A stretch of DNA of 64,000 nt from NCBI GenBank assembly GCA_000824785.1, contig CCNB01000007.1, positions 62,165-126,164 of the forward strand, given 5' to 3'. Below the pieces are notes generated by a model. It worked only from the letters and a program-made list of their open reading frames with translations. It had not been told where the DNA came from and did not search any database. The DNA is from Mesorhizobium plurifarium. Lineage in GTDB: Bacteria > Pseudomonadota > Alphaproteobacteria > Rhizobiales > Rhizobiaceae. A program made the position numbers and the translations under genes. Below, piece by piece: positions 41,445 through 51,680 of this stretch (its first letter is position 1; every line of letters begins with the position of its first letter).

Positions 41445-43901
41445 TCACCCGGCTGGCAAGGCATAGGCGATGACTTCGTCGCCGACCTTGGTTTCCATGA
41501 AGTGGTGGCCGCCGGGCGCGATTACGACATATTGCCTGCCGTCGACCTCATAGGTCATCGGCGTCGTCTGGCCGCCGGCGGGAAGGTCGGCATGCCACAC
41601 CTCCTTACCGGTCTTGATGTCGATCGCGCGCAGCTTGTTGTCGGTGGTCGCGGCGATGAAGATCAGGCCGCCGGCCGTCACCAGCGGGCCGCCATTGTTC
41701 GGCGTTCCGATCGTCAGCGGCAGCATCGAAGGAATGCCGAACGGCCCGTTGTTGTCGGCGCTGCCGAGCGGCTCGTCCCACAGCGTCCTGCCGGTCTTGA
41801 GATCGATGGCGCGGATGTGACCGTAGGGCGGCTTCGAACAGAGCAAGCCCGTGGGCAGGCGCCAGCCGGCATTGACCGCGATGGCGTAGGGCGATCCGGC
41901 CTGCGGGTCGCCGATATCCCGCACCTTTTTCGGACTGCCGCCCTTGTCGATCGGTTTGAAGCCCATCTCGTCGGCCTTTTTGCGCGGAATGAGCTGGTTG
42001 TAGTTCGGCATGTCGTTGTAGTTGGCGATCAGCACGCCGCTGTCGGTGTCGACGGCGATGCTGCCCCAGTCTGAACCGCCATTGTAGCCCGGATATTCGA
42101 TGAAGGGCCGGTCGACCGTCGGCGGCGTGTACTCGCCCTGATAGGAGGCGCGATGAAACTGGATCCGGCAATAGAGCTGATCCAGCGGACTCATGCCCCA
42201 CATATCCTTTTCGGTCAGCACCGGCTGGTCGAGATGCGCGTAGCTGGAATAAGGCTGTGTCTTGGAAAGCTTGTCCGGTTCGACGCCGCCCGATGGAGCC
42301 TTGCGCTCCTCGACCGGGAACAGCGGCTTGCCGGACTTGCGGTCGAGCACGTAGATCTGGCCCTGCTTGCTTGGCACGATGATGGCCGGGATCTTGCCGG
42401 TCACGGTCGGGAAATCGACCAGCGTCGGCTGCGAGCCAAGGTCGTAGTCCCAGAGATCGTGATGCACCGTCTGGAAATGCCAGACCGGCTTGCCGGTCGT
42501 GACATCGACCGCGACGAGAGACGAGTTGAACTGGTTCTCGAAATCCTTGCGGTCGACGCCGTAGTAATCGACGGCGGCGTTGCCGAGCGGCAGGTAGACG
42601 TAACCGAGCTGCGGATCGGCGGCGGCGACGGTCCACATGTTCGGCGTGCCGCGCGAGTAGGTGTCGCCCTGAGGCGGCGCGCCGGTGCGATCGGGATGAC
42701 CCATATCCCACGCCCAGGCAAGCTTGCCGGTGGTTGCATCGTAGCCGCGGACAACGCCCGAGGGCGCATTCTCGGCTTGGCCGTCCTTAACCTGCGCGCC
42801 GACGACGGCAATGCCGCGCACGATGGTCGGCGGCGCCGTGATGGAATACCAGCCAGGCACGGTCTCGCCGATGCCCTGATTCAAGTCCACACTGCCTTGC
42901 TGGCCGAAATCCTGGCAAGGTTTCCCCGTCTTGGCGTCAATGGCGATTAACCGTGCGTCCAGCGTTCCGAAGATGATTCTCGTGGCGCAGGCCTGATCGG
43001 TCTTGGCCCCCGGAACGGTGAAATAGGCGACGCCGCGGCAGCTCGCGCCATAGGGTATCGCGTTGTCGGGCACTTTCGGATCGTAGCGCCACTCCTCCTT
43101 GCCGCTGCGGGCATCGGCGGAAATGATGATGTCCTTGGCCGAACAGGCATAGAGATGGCCGCCGATTTCCAGCGGCGTGTTCTCGGGCGAATAGAGGTCC
43201 TTGGTTGCCCCGTTCGGCATGTCGCCGGTGTGGAACGACCAGGCACGAGTGAGCTTGGAGACGTTGGCCGCCGTGATCTGGTTCAGTGGCGAATAGCGCG
43301 TCGCCAGTTCCGATCCGCCATAGACGGGCCAATCATTGCCGGCCTGGTGGACCGCGGCGTCCTGCGACGCCGGCGCGCCATTCGGCGCTGGCTGCGCGGC
43401 AGGCGCTGGCGGTTGCGTCGGTTGTGACTGCGCCAAGGCATTGATGTGCAAGAAGCCGAATGCGCCCAGCGCAATAACCGGCAGCAGCAAGCCGGTCACA
43501 TAGGCAGCGTTTCGGCTCCGGCGCGTTGTCCGGTCGCGGAAGGCGGGGATGGCAAGCAGCACGAAAATCAGGATGACCGTAGGAGCAAGCGTGCGCGGCA
43601 TCAGGGCCCAGCCGTCGAAACCCACCTCCCAATAGGCCCAGGCGAGCGTAGCGAGCCAGGTCAGCGCGTAAAGCCAGACGCCGGCCATGTTCCCCGCCAG
43701 CAGCAGGATGCCCGCGAGCAGCAACGCGATGCCGGCCGGCAGATAATACCACGAGCCGCCAAGCGCGATCAGCCAGGCACCACCGCCGCCGATCAGCAGG
43801 CCGAGGACGATCAGAAGAATGCCGATCAACGCTCTCCACCAGAAAGCGATGCCGCGATGGCGTACAGGGTAATGAGCGTTGTTTGCACCGGCGTCGGTCA
43901 T
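41445..43901 (-). CDS. gcd: Membrane-bound PQQ-dependent dehydrogenase (glucose/quinate/shikimate type)
   Basis: An 818-residue quinoprotein that oxidises glucose or a related polyol in the periplasm and passes electrons to ubiquinone. The N-terminal ~140 residues hold five membrane segments (from FWWRALIGILLIVLGLLIGG to the one ending HINALAQ), followed by a periplasmic beta-propeller: DWPVYGGSELATRYSPLNQI, SCRGVAYF, IFGTLDARLIAIDA, then VFDYDLGSQPTL-like HDLWDYDLGSQPTLVDF and GSPYAIAVNAGWRLPTGLLC. Glucose and quinate/shikimate enzymes cannot be separated with confidence. No pqq synthesis genes are in the window. ATG 43901 is used over 43946. Confidence 0.9.
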   Translation of the reverse strand: MTDAGANNAHYPVRHRGIAFWWRALIGILLIVLGLLIGGGGAWLIALGGSWYYLPAGIALLLAGILLLAGNMAGVWLYALTWLATLAWAYWEVGFDGWALMPRTLAPTVILIFVLLAIPAFRDRTTRRSRNAAYVTGLLLPVIALGAFGFLHINALAQSQPTQPPAPAAQPAPNGAPASQDAAVHQAGNDWPVYGGSELATRYSPLNQITAANVSKLTRAWSFHTGDMPNGATKDLYSPENTPLEIGGHLYACSAKDIIISADARSGKEEWRYDPKVPDNAIPYGASCRGVAYFTVPGAKTDQACATRIIFGTLDARLIAIDAKTGKPCQDFGQQGSVDLNQGIGETVPGWYSITAPPTIVRGIAVVGAQVKDGQAENAPSGVVRGYDATTGKLAWAWDMGHPDRTGAPPQGDTYSRGTPNMWTVAAADPQLGYVYLPLGNAAVDYYGVDRKDFENQFNSSLVAVDVTTGKPVWHFQTVHHDLWDYDLGSQPTLVDFPTVTGKIPAIIVPSKQGQIYVLDRKSGKPLFPVEERKAPSGGVEPDKLSKTQPYSSYAHLDQPVLTEKDMWGMSPLDQLYCRIQFHRASYQGEYTPPTVDRPFIEYPGYNGGSDWGSIAVDTDSGVLIANYNDMPNYNQLIPRKKADEMGFKPIDKGGSPKKVRDIGDPQAGSPYAIAVNAGWRLPTGLLCSKPPYGHIRAIDLKTGRTLWDEPLGSADNNGPFGIPSMLPLTIGTPNNGGPLVTAGGLIFIAATTDNKLRAIDIKTGKEVWHADLPAGGQTTPMTYEVDGRQYVVIAPGGHHFMETKVGDEVIAYALPAG

Positions 43902-44097
43902 GGCATTTTCCAGCGTGAAATAGATCGTGATATCTGGCGAACGCATGTGAGCGGCTGTGGTTGCGGATTAAATCCGCGACCTGTTCCCGGTTGCGGTCAC
44001 CATTCTGTGATTCCGGCACGGGCTCGGAACCTTGGCGGCGAAAGCACCGTTAGGTGTCGTCAACTCTGAGTTTGCCTTCAGCAGAATCGGCGAGGGG

Positions 44098-44754
44098 ATG
44101 CCGCAGATCTTCTCGAAAAACGCCAATGGCGTTGCGCGCTTTGTCATCTGGGGAAGTTGTGCCGCTCTGCTGATCGCCGCCGCGATCGGGATAATTCTGC
44201 CCCGCTCGGACCTGGTAACGGGAGTAGGTGAGCCATTGGCGCAGCCGGTGCCGTTCAGCCACAAGCACCATGTCGGCCAGCTCGGCATCGACTGCCGTTA
44301 TTGCCACAACGGCGTCGAGACCTCGTCTTCGGCGGGTCTGCCGGCCACCGAAGTCTGCATGACCTGCCATTCGCAGCTTTTCACCAACGCCAATATGCTG
44401 GCGCCGGTGCGCGCGAGCCTGGCCTCGGGCACGCCCATCAAATGGCAGCGCGTCAACAGCGTTCCCGACTTCGTGTTCTTCAACCACGCGATCCACATCA
44501 ACAAGGGCGTCGCCTGCGAGACCTGCCATGGCGAGGTCGACGAGATGCCGCTGACAAGGCGGGCGCATACGCTGAGCATGGAATGGTGCCTCGGCTGCCA
44601 TCGCAATCCCGAACCCAATCTGCGTCCGCCGCGGGACGTGTTCCTGATGCACTGGCAGCCGCCTGAGGACATCGCCGAGATCAGGCGACAGCTGATCGGC
44701 ATGCTCGACATCCACCCCGAGACGATGACGGATTGCTATGTCTGCCATCGCTGA
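44098..44754 (+). CDS. actA: Alternative complex III, pentaheme cytochrome c subunit ActA
   Basis: A 218-residue membrane-anchored multiheme cytochrome. One hydrophobic segment (FVIWGSCAALLIAAAIGIIL) is followed by five heme-binding motifs: CRYCH, CMTCH, CETCH, CLGCH and CYVCH, the number typical of ActA. It receives electrons from the quinol-oxidising core. ATG 44098 follows GAGGGG directly; its 3' end overlaps actB by 17 bases. First gene of a run of 12 overlapping genes ending with cytochrome oxidase. Confidence 0.92.
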   Translation: MPQIFSKNANGVARFVIWGSCAALLIAAAIGIILPRSDLVTGVGEPLAQPVPFSHKHHVGQLGIDCRYCHNGVETSSSAGLPATEVCMTCHSQLFTNANMLAPVRASLASGTPIKWQRVNSVPDFVFFNHAIHINKGVACETCHGEVDEMPLTRRAHTLSMEWCLGCHRNPEPNLRPPRDVFLMHWQPPEDIAEIRRQLIGMLDIHPETMTDCYVCHR

Positions 44755-47713
44755 CGACAGGCCTCGCTCCGCCATCGACATCGCGGCTCTGCGCAAGCGG
44801 CTGGCGCGTAGCGGCGAAATATGGCGCAGCCTGGATGAGATCGCCGGAACGGCCGAATTCCGCCGCTTTGTCGAGGCCGAGTTCCCGGCAATTGCGGAAC
44901 GCCTGCCGGGAAAGCCGAACCGGCGGACGCTGCTGAAGCTGATGGGCGCCTCGCTGTCGCTTGCCGGGTTGGCCGCCTGCAGCAGGGCGGAAAGCATCGT
45001 GCCCTATGTGCGCCAGCCGGAAATCCTCATTCCCGGCAAGCCTGTCTATTACGCGACCACGCTGTCGAGCGACGGCTTCGGCATCGGCGCCATCCTCGAA
45101 AGCCATGAAGGGCGGCCGACAAAGATTGAAGGCAATCCGGACCATCCGGCATCGCGCGGCGCGACCGACGCGGTGATGCAGGCAGCCGTGCTGACGCTGT
45201 TCGATCCCGACCGCGCGCGCACGCCGCTCAAAGGTGGCCAACCGGCATCCTATGGCGATTTCCTCAAGGATATGGCGGCGCTCGTCTCGCGATGGACGGC
45301 ATCGCAAGGGCAGGGCGCGGCGTTGCTTCTCGAAGCCTCTACGTCGCCTACGTTTGTGGCTCAGATCGATGCGCTTCGGGTCCGGTATCCGAAACTGAAA
45401 ATCTACCGCCACGACGCGTTGGCGACGCCGGCCGCGGAAGCAGCGTCACGCGCGCTATTCGGATCGCCGCTGGCGCCGATCTATCGCTTCGACCGTGCCG
45501 AAACGATCGTCAGCCTCGATGCCGATTTCCTCGGTGAGGGTCCCGGGCGGCTCGCCTATGCGCACGACTTTGCGGCGCGACGGCGGGTGCGCGATCCGTC
45601 TGATCGAATGAGCCGGCTGTATGCAGTGGAGTCGACGCCGACAATCACTGGTGCTGCCGCCGACCATCGGCTTGCGATCAAGCCAAGTGAAGTCGAAGCC
45701 GTGGCTGCCGGATTGAACGCGGCGTTGACCGGCCAAACCGGAGGTTCCGGCTCGCCGATCGACCAGGCCTGGATGACGGCGCTGGTCGACGACCTGAAAG
45801 TATCGGGCCGCGACGCGCTCGTTATCGCGGGGGCGCATCAGAGCGCCTTCGTTCACGCTGCCGCCTTGGCCGCCAATGCGACGCTTGGTGCGCTCGGCAA
45901 CACGGTGGAACTGATCGAGCCGCCGGACGCGCTGCCGGTCGATGGCGATCTCGCGGCGCTGCGCGAGGCAATCAGCCGGCAAGCTGTCGACACAGTCGTG
46001 GCGCTAGGTGCAAACCCGCTGCACACCTCCCCGGCAAACCTTGATATGCGTAAGGCTTTTTCGGGACTGAAGCTGCTGGTCCATCATGGCCTCTACCGCG
46101 AGGAGACGGCCTTCCTTGCGCATTGGCATGTGCCGGCGGCACATGAGCTCGAGAGTTGGGGCGACATCCGCGCCTATGACGGTACCGCTTCACTGGTGCA
46201 GCCGCTGATCAAGCCGCTTTATGACGGCAAGACCGCGCATGAGCTGCTCGCCGTCCTTGACGGCCAGTTCGAGACCGATCCGATGTCGCTCGTCCGGCAA
46301 CATTGGGCGGCACACGATGACGACGCCTGGAAGAAGGCGTTGCGCGACGGCATCGTCTTCGACAGCGCCGCCAAGCCTGTAACCGTCACCGTGCCGCCGG
46401 ATCTGGGCAGCCTAAGGCCGGCGGCGAACGCTGCCGCCGGTATCGAGATACGGTTTGTCGCGGATCCCTGGCTGCGCGACGGCCGTTTTGCCAATGCGTC
46501 GTGGCTGCAGGAATTGCCGCGACCGCTGACCAAGATCGTCTGGAGCAATGCGGCGCTCATCTCGCCCGCCACCGCCGAGCGGCTGAAGATCGAGAACGGC
46601 AGGGTCATCAACGTCGTATCCAACGGGGCAGACATCGATGTGCCGGCCTGGATCGTGCCCGGCCACCCCGACGAGACGGTGACGCTTTCCTTCGGCTTCG
46701 GGCGCAAGGCCGGTTCCGTTGCCGCGCTGGCGGAAGGCTACGACGCATTTCGCTTGCGCAGCGGCGCTGAATGGTTTGCCACTGGGGCAGCTCTTGCGCC
46801 CCGGGAGAACAGCGTTCGGGTCATCACCACGCAGCATCATCAGGCGATGGAGGGGCGCGCCATCATTCGCCATGCGTCGCTCGATCTCTTCCGGCAGGAT
46901 CCGCATTTCGTCCGCAAGGATGCGCCGCCGTCACCAACGGAATCGCTTTATCCCGAATGGCCCTACGACCAGGAAGCCTGGGCGATGGCGATCGACCTCT
47001 CGGCCTGCATCGGCTGCATGGCCTGCGTCTCGGCCTGCCAGGCCGAGAATAACATCGCGCCGGTCGGACCGGACGAATGCGAGCGTGGGCAGGAGATGCA
47101 CTGGCTGCGGGTGGATCGCTACTATGCCGGACCGCTTGATGCGCCCGAGATCTTCTTCCAGCCGGTGCCTTGCATGCATTGCGAGAAGGCGCCCTGCGAG
47201 GTTGTCTGCCCGGTCAACGCAACGGTGCACACGCATGATGGGCTGAATGCGCAGGTCTACAACCGCTGCATCGGCACGCGCTATTGTTCGCAGAACTGCC
47301 CCTATAAGGTGCGTCGCTTCAACTTCCTCGACCACCAATCCTTCGACAAGGACGAAGCCGGGCCGGAACAGGGCGTTCACAATCCCAATGTCAGCGTGCG
47401 CTCGCGCGGCGTCATGGAAAAATGCACCTATTGCGTCCAGCGTATCAGCGCCAAGCGCATCCAGGCGCAGATCGAGAATCGCGACATCGCCGATGGTGAA
47501 GTTGTCACGGCCTGCCAGCAGGCCTGTCCGACCCAGGCGATCACCTTCGGCGATCGCAACAGGAAGGATGCAAAGGTCGTTCGCGAGAAAAGCGCGCCGC
47601 AGAATTATGCGCTGCTGGAGGAGCTGAACACAAGGCCGCGCACCACCTATCTCGGCAAGATCTCCAATCCGAACGGCAAGCTTGCCGGACCGGGCGAGGC
47701 GACCGATGGCTAA
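44738..47713 (+). CDS. actB: Alternative complex III, iron-sulfur subunit ActB
   Basis: A 991-residue periplasmic subunit. A twin-arginine-like leader lies internally at about 60-85 (PNRRTLLKLMGASLSLAGLA). The first ~700 residues are a molybdopterin-oxidoreductase-like domain (ILESHEGRPTKIEGNPDHPA) that in this complex holds no cofactor. The C-terminal ferredoxin-like domain carries the clusters: CIGCMACVSACQAENN (about 755), CMHCEKAPCEVVCPVNATV, CIGTRYCSQNCPYKVRRFNF, CTYCVQRIS and CQQACPTQAI. This fused form is the standard ActB. Confidence 0.93.
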   Translation: MSAIADDRPRSAIDIAALRKRLARSGEIWRSLDEIAGTAEFRRFVEAEFPAIAERLPGKPNRRTLLKLMGASLSLAGLAACSRAESIVPYVRQPEILIPGKPVYYATTLSSDGFGIGAILESHEGRPTKIEGNPDHPASRGATDAVMQAAVLTLFDPDRARTPLKGGQPASYGDFLKDMAALVSRWTASQGQGAALLLEASTSPTFVAQIDALRVRYPKLKIYRHDALATPAAEAASRALFGSPLAPIYRFDRAETIVSLDADFLGEGPGRLAYAHDFAARRRVRDPSDRMSRLYAVESTPTITGAAADHRLAIKPSEVEAVAAGLNAALTGQTGGSGSPIDQAWMTALVDDLKVSGRDALVIAGAHQSAFVHAAALAANATLGALGNTVELIEPPDALPVDGDLAALREAISRQAVDTVVALGANPLHTSPANLDMRKAFSGLKLLVHHGLYREETAFLAHWHVPAAHELESWGDIRAYDGTASLVQPLIKPLYDGKTAHELLAVLDGQFETDPMSLVRQHWAAHDDDAWKKALRDGIVFDSAAKPVTVTVPPDLGSLRPAANAAAGIEIRFVADPWLRDGRFANASWLQELPRPLTKIVWSNAALISPATAERLKIENGRVINVVSNGADIDVPAWIVPGHPDETVTLSFGFGRKAGSVAALAEGYDAFRLRSGAEWFATGAALAPRENSVRVITTQHHQAMEGRAIIRHASLDLFRQDPHFVRKDAPPSPTESLYPEWPYDQEAWAMAIDLSACIGCMACVSACQAENNIAPVGPDECERGQEMHWLRVDRYYAGPLDAPEIFFQPVPCMHCEKAPCEVVCPVNATVHTHDGLNAQVYNRCIGTRYCSQNCPYKVRRFNFLDHQSFDKDEAGPEQGVHNPNVSVRSRGVMEKCTYCVQRISAKRIQAQIENRDIADGEVVTACQQACPTQAITFGDRNRKDAKVVREKSAPQNYALLEELNTRPRTTYLGKISNPNGKLAGPGEATDG

Positions 47714-49064
47714 AGCGAGCGCCGATAGCCCTGCCGTCCTGCGCGGCCGCCACGATTTTCCGGAGATCAGCGGGCGCATTGGCTCGATCGTGCTCAACGG
47801 CCGCCTGCCGCGCCATTTCTGGACCGCGTTCTTCCTCTGCTTCCTGCTTGTCCTCCTGCTGCTCTATTCAATCACCTATCTGATCGCGGTCGGCGTCGGC
47901 GCTTACGGTATCGACATCCCGGTGGCCTGGGGCACGATGATCTCCAACTTCGTCTGGTGGATCGGCATCGGACATGCCGGCACGTTGATCTCGGCGGTGC
48001 TTTTGCTGCTGCGCCAACCATGGCGCGCCTCGATCAACCGCTTTGCCGAAGCCATGACGCTGTTTGCAGTCGCTATGGCGGGCCTGTTCCCCATCCTGCA
48101 TCTTGGGCGGCCGTGGTTCTTCTACTGGCTGCTGCCGCTGCCCAATGTGCATATGCATTGGCCGCAATGGCGCAGCCCTCTCGTCTGGGATTTCGCGGCG
48201 ATCGCCACCTACGCGACCGTCTCGCTGCTGTTCTGGTATATGGGACTTCTGCCCGATTTGGCGGTGCTGCGCGACCGAGCAAGATCCAGGCCGGCGCAGC
48301 TCTTCTACGGCATATTGGCGCTCGGCTGGCGCGGCTCGGCCTATCATTGGTCGCGCTACACGATAGTCTATTTCCTGATTGCGGCCCTGGCCACGCCGCT
48401 GGTCGTCTCGGTACATTCGATCGTCTCGCTCGACTTCACCTTCGCGATCACGCCCGGCTACCACTCGACGATCTTCCCGCCCTATTTCGTCGCCGGCGCG
48501 CTGCTCTCGGGCTTCGCCATGGTGCTCACCATCGCCATTCCGCTGCGCTGGGCTTTCTCGATCGAGGACCTGATCACGCTCCGCCACATGGACAATGCCG
48601 CCAAGCTGATGATCGCCGCCGGCATGGTCGTCGCCTATGGCTATGTCTCGGAGGCATTCTTCGCCTGGTATTCGGGCGAGCCCTATGAGCGCGCCATGAT
48701 GGCGCAGCGCGCGCTGGGTCCCTATTCGCCACTGTTTTGGACGATGCTCAGCCTGAACTGCGGCGTGCTGCAGCTGCTTTGGTTCAGGCGCGTCCGCCGC
48801 AACATGCCGCTGCTGTTTGCGATCGCCATTGCCATCAACATCGGCATGTGGATCGAGCGCTACATCATCGTCGTCACCGGGCCGAGCCGCGACTATCTCC
48901 CGACCTCCTGGGGCGAACAGTCGCTGACCTGGCTCGATTTCGGCATCCTGTTCGGCTCAATCGGCACCTTCTTCGCGCTCGTCTTCCTGTTCATTCGCAT
49001 CCTGCCCGCGATCACCATCTTCGAGGTCGAGGAACTTGCCGAGGAGGAGGGCAAGGTCCGATGA
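47706..49064 (+). CDS. actC: Alternative complex III, NrfD-like membrane subunit ActC
   Basis: A 452-residue integral membrane protein with about ten hydrophobic segments, of the NrfD/PsrC type that binds and oxidises menaquinol or ubiquinol. Visible landmarks: NFVWWIGIGHAGTLISAVLL, FPILHLGRPWFFYW, HSIVSLDFTFAITPGYHSTI and NIGMWIERYIIV. ATG 47706 overlaps the actB stop; its end overlaps actD (ATGA). Confidence 0.93.
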   Translation: MAKASADSPAVLRGRHDFPEISGRIGSIVLNGRLPRHFWTAFFLCFLLVLLLLYSITYLIAVGVGAYGIDIPVAWGTMISNFVWWIGIGHAGTLISAVLLLLRQPWRASINRFAEAMTLFAVAMAGLFPILHLGRPWFFYWLLPLPNVHMHWPQWRSPLVWDFAAIATYATVSLLFWYMGLLPDLAVLRDRARSRPAQLFYGILALGWRGSAYHWSRYTIVYFLIAALATPLVVSVHSIVSLDFTFAITPGYHSTIFPPYFVAGALLSGFAMVLTIAIPLRWAFSIEDLITLRHMDNAAKLMIAAGMVVAYGYVSEAFFAWYSGEPYERAMMAQRALGPYSPLFWTMLSLNCGVLQLLWFRRVRRNMPLLFAIAIAINIGMWIERYIIVVTGPSRDYLPTSWGEQSLTWLDFGILFGSIGTFFALVFLFIRILPAITIFEVEELAEEEGKVR

Positions 49065-49588
49065 GCCTCTACGGCCTCATGGCGGTGTTTGCCGATCCCG
49101 AAGCGCTTGTCGAAGCCGCGCGCGGCATGCGTGAGCGCGGCTACAGGCACATGGACGCTTTCTCGCCGTTCCCGATGAAGGAACTGGACGAGATACTGGA
49201 AATCCCGCCCACGCGCTTGCCTTGGGCCGTGCTCGCCGGCGGCATCGCCGGGGCGGCGCTTGTTTACACGCTGATCTGGTATTCGGTCGAAATCGACTAC
49301 CCCATCAATGTCGGCGGACGGCCGCTTCATTCCTGGCCGCCTTTCGTCGTCATCGCCTTCGAGGCCGGCATTCTGGGCGCTGCCTTGGCCGGTTTCCTGG
49401 GCATGCTCGCGGCCAACGGATTGCCCCGTTACTACCATCCGATCTTCAATGCCGAGCGTTTCACCTATGCGCGCGGCGGCAGGTTCTATCTCCTGGTCGA
49501 AGCGGATGATCCAAAATACCGCAAGGGCGTGACCAAGGGCCAGCTGACGCGGCTCGGCGCCGAGATCGTCGAGGAGGTCGAGGCGTGA
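49061..49588 (+). CDS. actD: Alternative complex III subunit ActD (DUF3341)
   Basis: A 175-residue protein with two membrane segments (LPWAVLAGGIAGAALVYTLI and FVVIAFEAGILGAALAGFLG). The N-terminus YGLMAVFADPEALVEAARGM and the FSPFPMKELDEIL block are the DUF3341/ActD signature. It overlaps actC by 4 bases and actE by 4 bases (GTGA). It binds no redox centre in known complexes. Confidence 0.92.
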   Translation: MSLYGLMAVFADPEALVEAARGMRERGYRHMDAFSPFPMKELDEILEIPPTRLPWAVLAGGIAGAALVYTLIWYSVEIDYPINVGGRPLHSWPPFVVIAFEAGILGAALAGFLGMLAANGLPRYYHPIFNAERFTYARGGRFYLLVEADDPKYRKGVTKGQLTRLGAEIVEEVEA

Positions 49589-50127
49589 GCGCCCTGCGCG
49601 TCACATTCGTGCTCGGCGCGCTGTTGGTCGCCGGCTGCCGCCAGGACATGGAGGACCAGCCGCGCTACGACCCGCTGGAGGCCAGCAACCAGTTCGCCGA
49701 CGGCATGTCGGCGCGCACGCCGGTGGCGGGTACCATTACGCGTGACGCCGATCTTTCGCCGGTCTCGGACAAGATCCCTTATCCGATCACCATCGAGCTG
49801 CTGCAGCAGGGGCAGCAGCGTTTCGACATCTTCTGCTCGCCCTGCCACGGCCGCACCGGCGACGGTCGCGGCATGATCGTTGAGCGCGGTTTCCCGGCGC
49901 CGCCGAGTTACCATCAGGATGCGTTACGCAGGGCTTCGGACCGGCATTTCTACGACGTCATCACCAACGGCTATGGCGCCATGTATTCCTACGCGGCGCG
50001 CGTGCCTCCGCGCGACCGCTGGGCGATCGTCGCCTACATCCGTGCGCTGCAGTATTCGCGCGACGCGCCGGTCGCCGAGCTTCCGCAGACCCTGCGCGCA
50101 CGGCTCGAGGCGGAGGCCGCGCCATGA
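49585..50127 (+). CDS. actE: Alternative complex III, monoheme cytochrome c lipoprotein ActE
   Basis: A 180-residue protein starting at GTG 49585. It has a lipoprotein signal ending LLVAGC (Cys at about 18) and a single c-type heme site CSPCHGRTGDG (about 94), preceded by the ActE-typical GTITRDADL and the MYSYAARVPPRDRWAIVAYI segment as heme-ligand region. It passes electrons from ActA toward the oxidase. It overlaps actF by 4 bases. Confidence 0.92.
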   Translation: MSALRVTFVLGALLVAGCRQDMEDQPRYDPLEASNQFADGMSARTPVAGTITRDADLSPVSDKIPYPITIELLQQGQQRFDIFCSPCHGRTGDGRGMIVERGFPAPPSYHQDALRRASDRHFYDVITNGYGAMYSYAARVPPRDRWAIVAYIRALQYSRDAPVAELPQTLRARLEAEAAP

Positions 50128-51238
50128 GCCGCGTCGAGCAAGGTTTTCTGGCCGCCGGCATCGCGGGACTTGTCCTGTGCGTGCTCGGGGTATCGCTCGA
50201 TGCCAAAGCGATGCTGGGTGCCTGGCTTCCCGCGGCCATCTTTGCGCTCAGCTTGCCGCTCGGCGCGCTGACGATATTGATGGTGCACGGATTGACCGGC
50301 GGACGCTGGGGGGAGGCGGTCCGTCAGCCGTTGCGCGTCATCGCGGCGACGCTGCCGTTTGCGCTGGTCTTGCTCGTGCCCGTGCTGGTGAGGCTCGATC
50401 TGGTCTTCCCATGGGCCGGCGCCGATACCGCGATGCTGCCCGAGAAGGTTCGCGAGAGCTTGCCTATCTCAACGCGCCGTTCTTCCTGCTGCGCTTTGCC
50501 TGCTGTGCCGCGATCTGGCTCGCTCTCACGTGGGTGGTGCTGAACGCGACACGCGATGAGGCCAGCCCGAATGATCGTAGCGGTAAAAAATTCGCTCTTG
50601 GCCTCATCCTTCATGCGTGTGCCGTCAGCGTTTTCTCCATCGACTGGATGCTGTCGCTCGAGCCGGAATTCACCTCGACAATCTATGCACTTTGCGAAGC
50701 GTCGGCCGAGATGGTCGGGGCATTCGCCCTGGCGATCCTGGTGCTGGCGGCAAATCGCGCGGTCGAGGTGTTGCCGGGTGGGGACGACGAAACCTCATTG
50801 AGTGAAGACCTCGCCAATATGCAGTTCGGCTTCGTGCTGACCTGGATCTACCTTACATTCATGCAATGGCTGGTGGTCTGGGGTGGCGATCTGCCCGATG
50901 AGATTCATTGGTACGTGGTCCGCAGCGACAACGGGTGGCAATATCTCCTCTACGTGTTGATTGCCTTGCAGGCGGCTGCTTTTGCCGGCCTGCTCAGCCA
51001 GGACCTGAAACGCAGCCATGCAGGCCTCGTCTGGCTCGCCGGAATTACCTTGGCCGGCCATTTCGCCGACGTGGTCTGGCGCATCCGGCCGCCGCTCTTT
51101 GCCGGCGGGCCGCTTGAGCTGTGGCATGATGCGGTCGCCTGGATTGGAGTGGGTGGGCTATGGCTCGCCCCGTTCCTTTTCCTGCTCCGCCGGCCGGACA
51201 AGATCGTCTGGTGGAAGCGGGAGGTCGCCCATGGCTAA
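50124..51238 (+). pseudogene. actF: Alternative complex III membrane subunit ActF, frameshifted
   Basis: Two frames together give one ActF. Frame 1 from ATG 50124 runs through four hydrophobic segments to MLPEKVRE, then turns to nonsense (SLPISTRRSS) and stops at 50543. The matching continuation LAYLNAPFFLLRFACCAAIW, then IDWMLSLEPEFTSTIYALC, FMQWLVVWGGDLPDEIHWYV and FLLLRRPDKIVW-like end, lies in the next frame from about 50459 to 51238. A one-base loss near 50451-50461 (GAGAGCTTGCC where GAGAAGCTTGCC would restore the frame) explains this. It may be a true mutation or a sequencing error; the rest of the gene looks intact and the operon otherwise unbroken. Confidence 0.85.
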
Positions 51239-51680
51239 GGCGCACCGCCATCCCGAGAGCCGCGATGTCCAGCCGCGTGTGCTGCTCGCTTTCGGCGGCG
51301 GGCTGTTGCTGTTCATCGCTTTAGCGGCGATCGGCGTGAAGCTCATCTTCAACACCACGCCGACCTGGTTGCCGCTTCCGGCCAACACCAATCCCGACAA
51401 CCCGGATCTGCAAACCGCGCCGCAACAGGATCTCGCGGCCTTCCGCGCCGAGGAGGATCGCCAACTCAACATGCTCGGCTGGGTCGACCGCAATGCCGGC
51501 ATCGCGCGCATCCCGATCGACGATGCGATGTGGGCCGTGGTCAGCAGCGGCCTGCCGGATTGGTCACGGCCGGGGGGCGGCGCAGCCGCGCGACCTGACG
51601 ATTGCGCCTTCCTCACGGCGGCGGTTCCCCGTGCGCCTCAGGCCCAGAATTGCCAACAGCAGGATGGGGCAGGGCGATGA
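51231..51680 (+). CDS. Small membrane-anchored protein of the ACIII-caa3 operon
   Basis: A 149-residue protein with one N-terminal membrane segment (VLLAFGGGLLLFIALAAIGV) and a periplasmic part containing EEDRQLNMLGWVDRNAGIAR and IPIDDAMWAVVSSGLP, a segment seen in proteins encoded beside SCO and oxidase genes. The C-terminal ~35 residues are low in recognisable features. Overlaps actF by 8 bases and the SCO gene by 4. Probably an assembly factor; this is from context only. Confidence 0.75.
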   Translation: MAKAHRHPESRDVQPRVLLAFGGGLLLFIALAAIGVKLIFNTTPTWLPLPANTNPDNPDLQTAPQQDLAAFRAEEDRQLNMLGWVDRNAGIARIPIDDAMWAVVSSGLPDWSRPGGGAAARPDDCAFLTAAVPRAPQAQNCQQQDGAGR

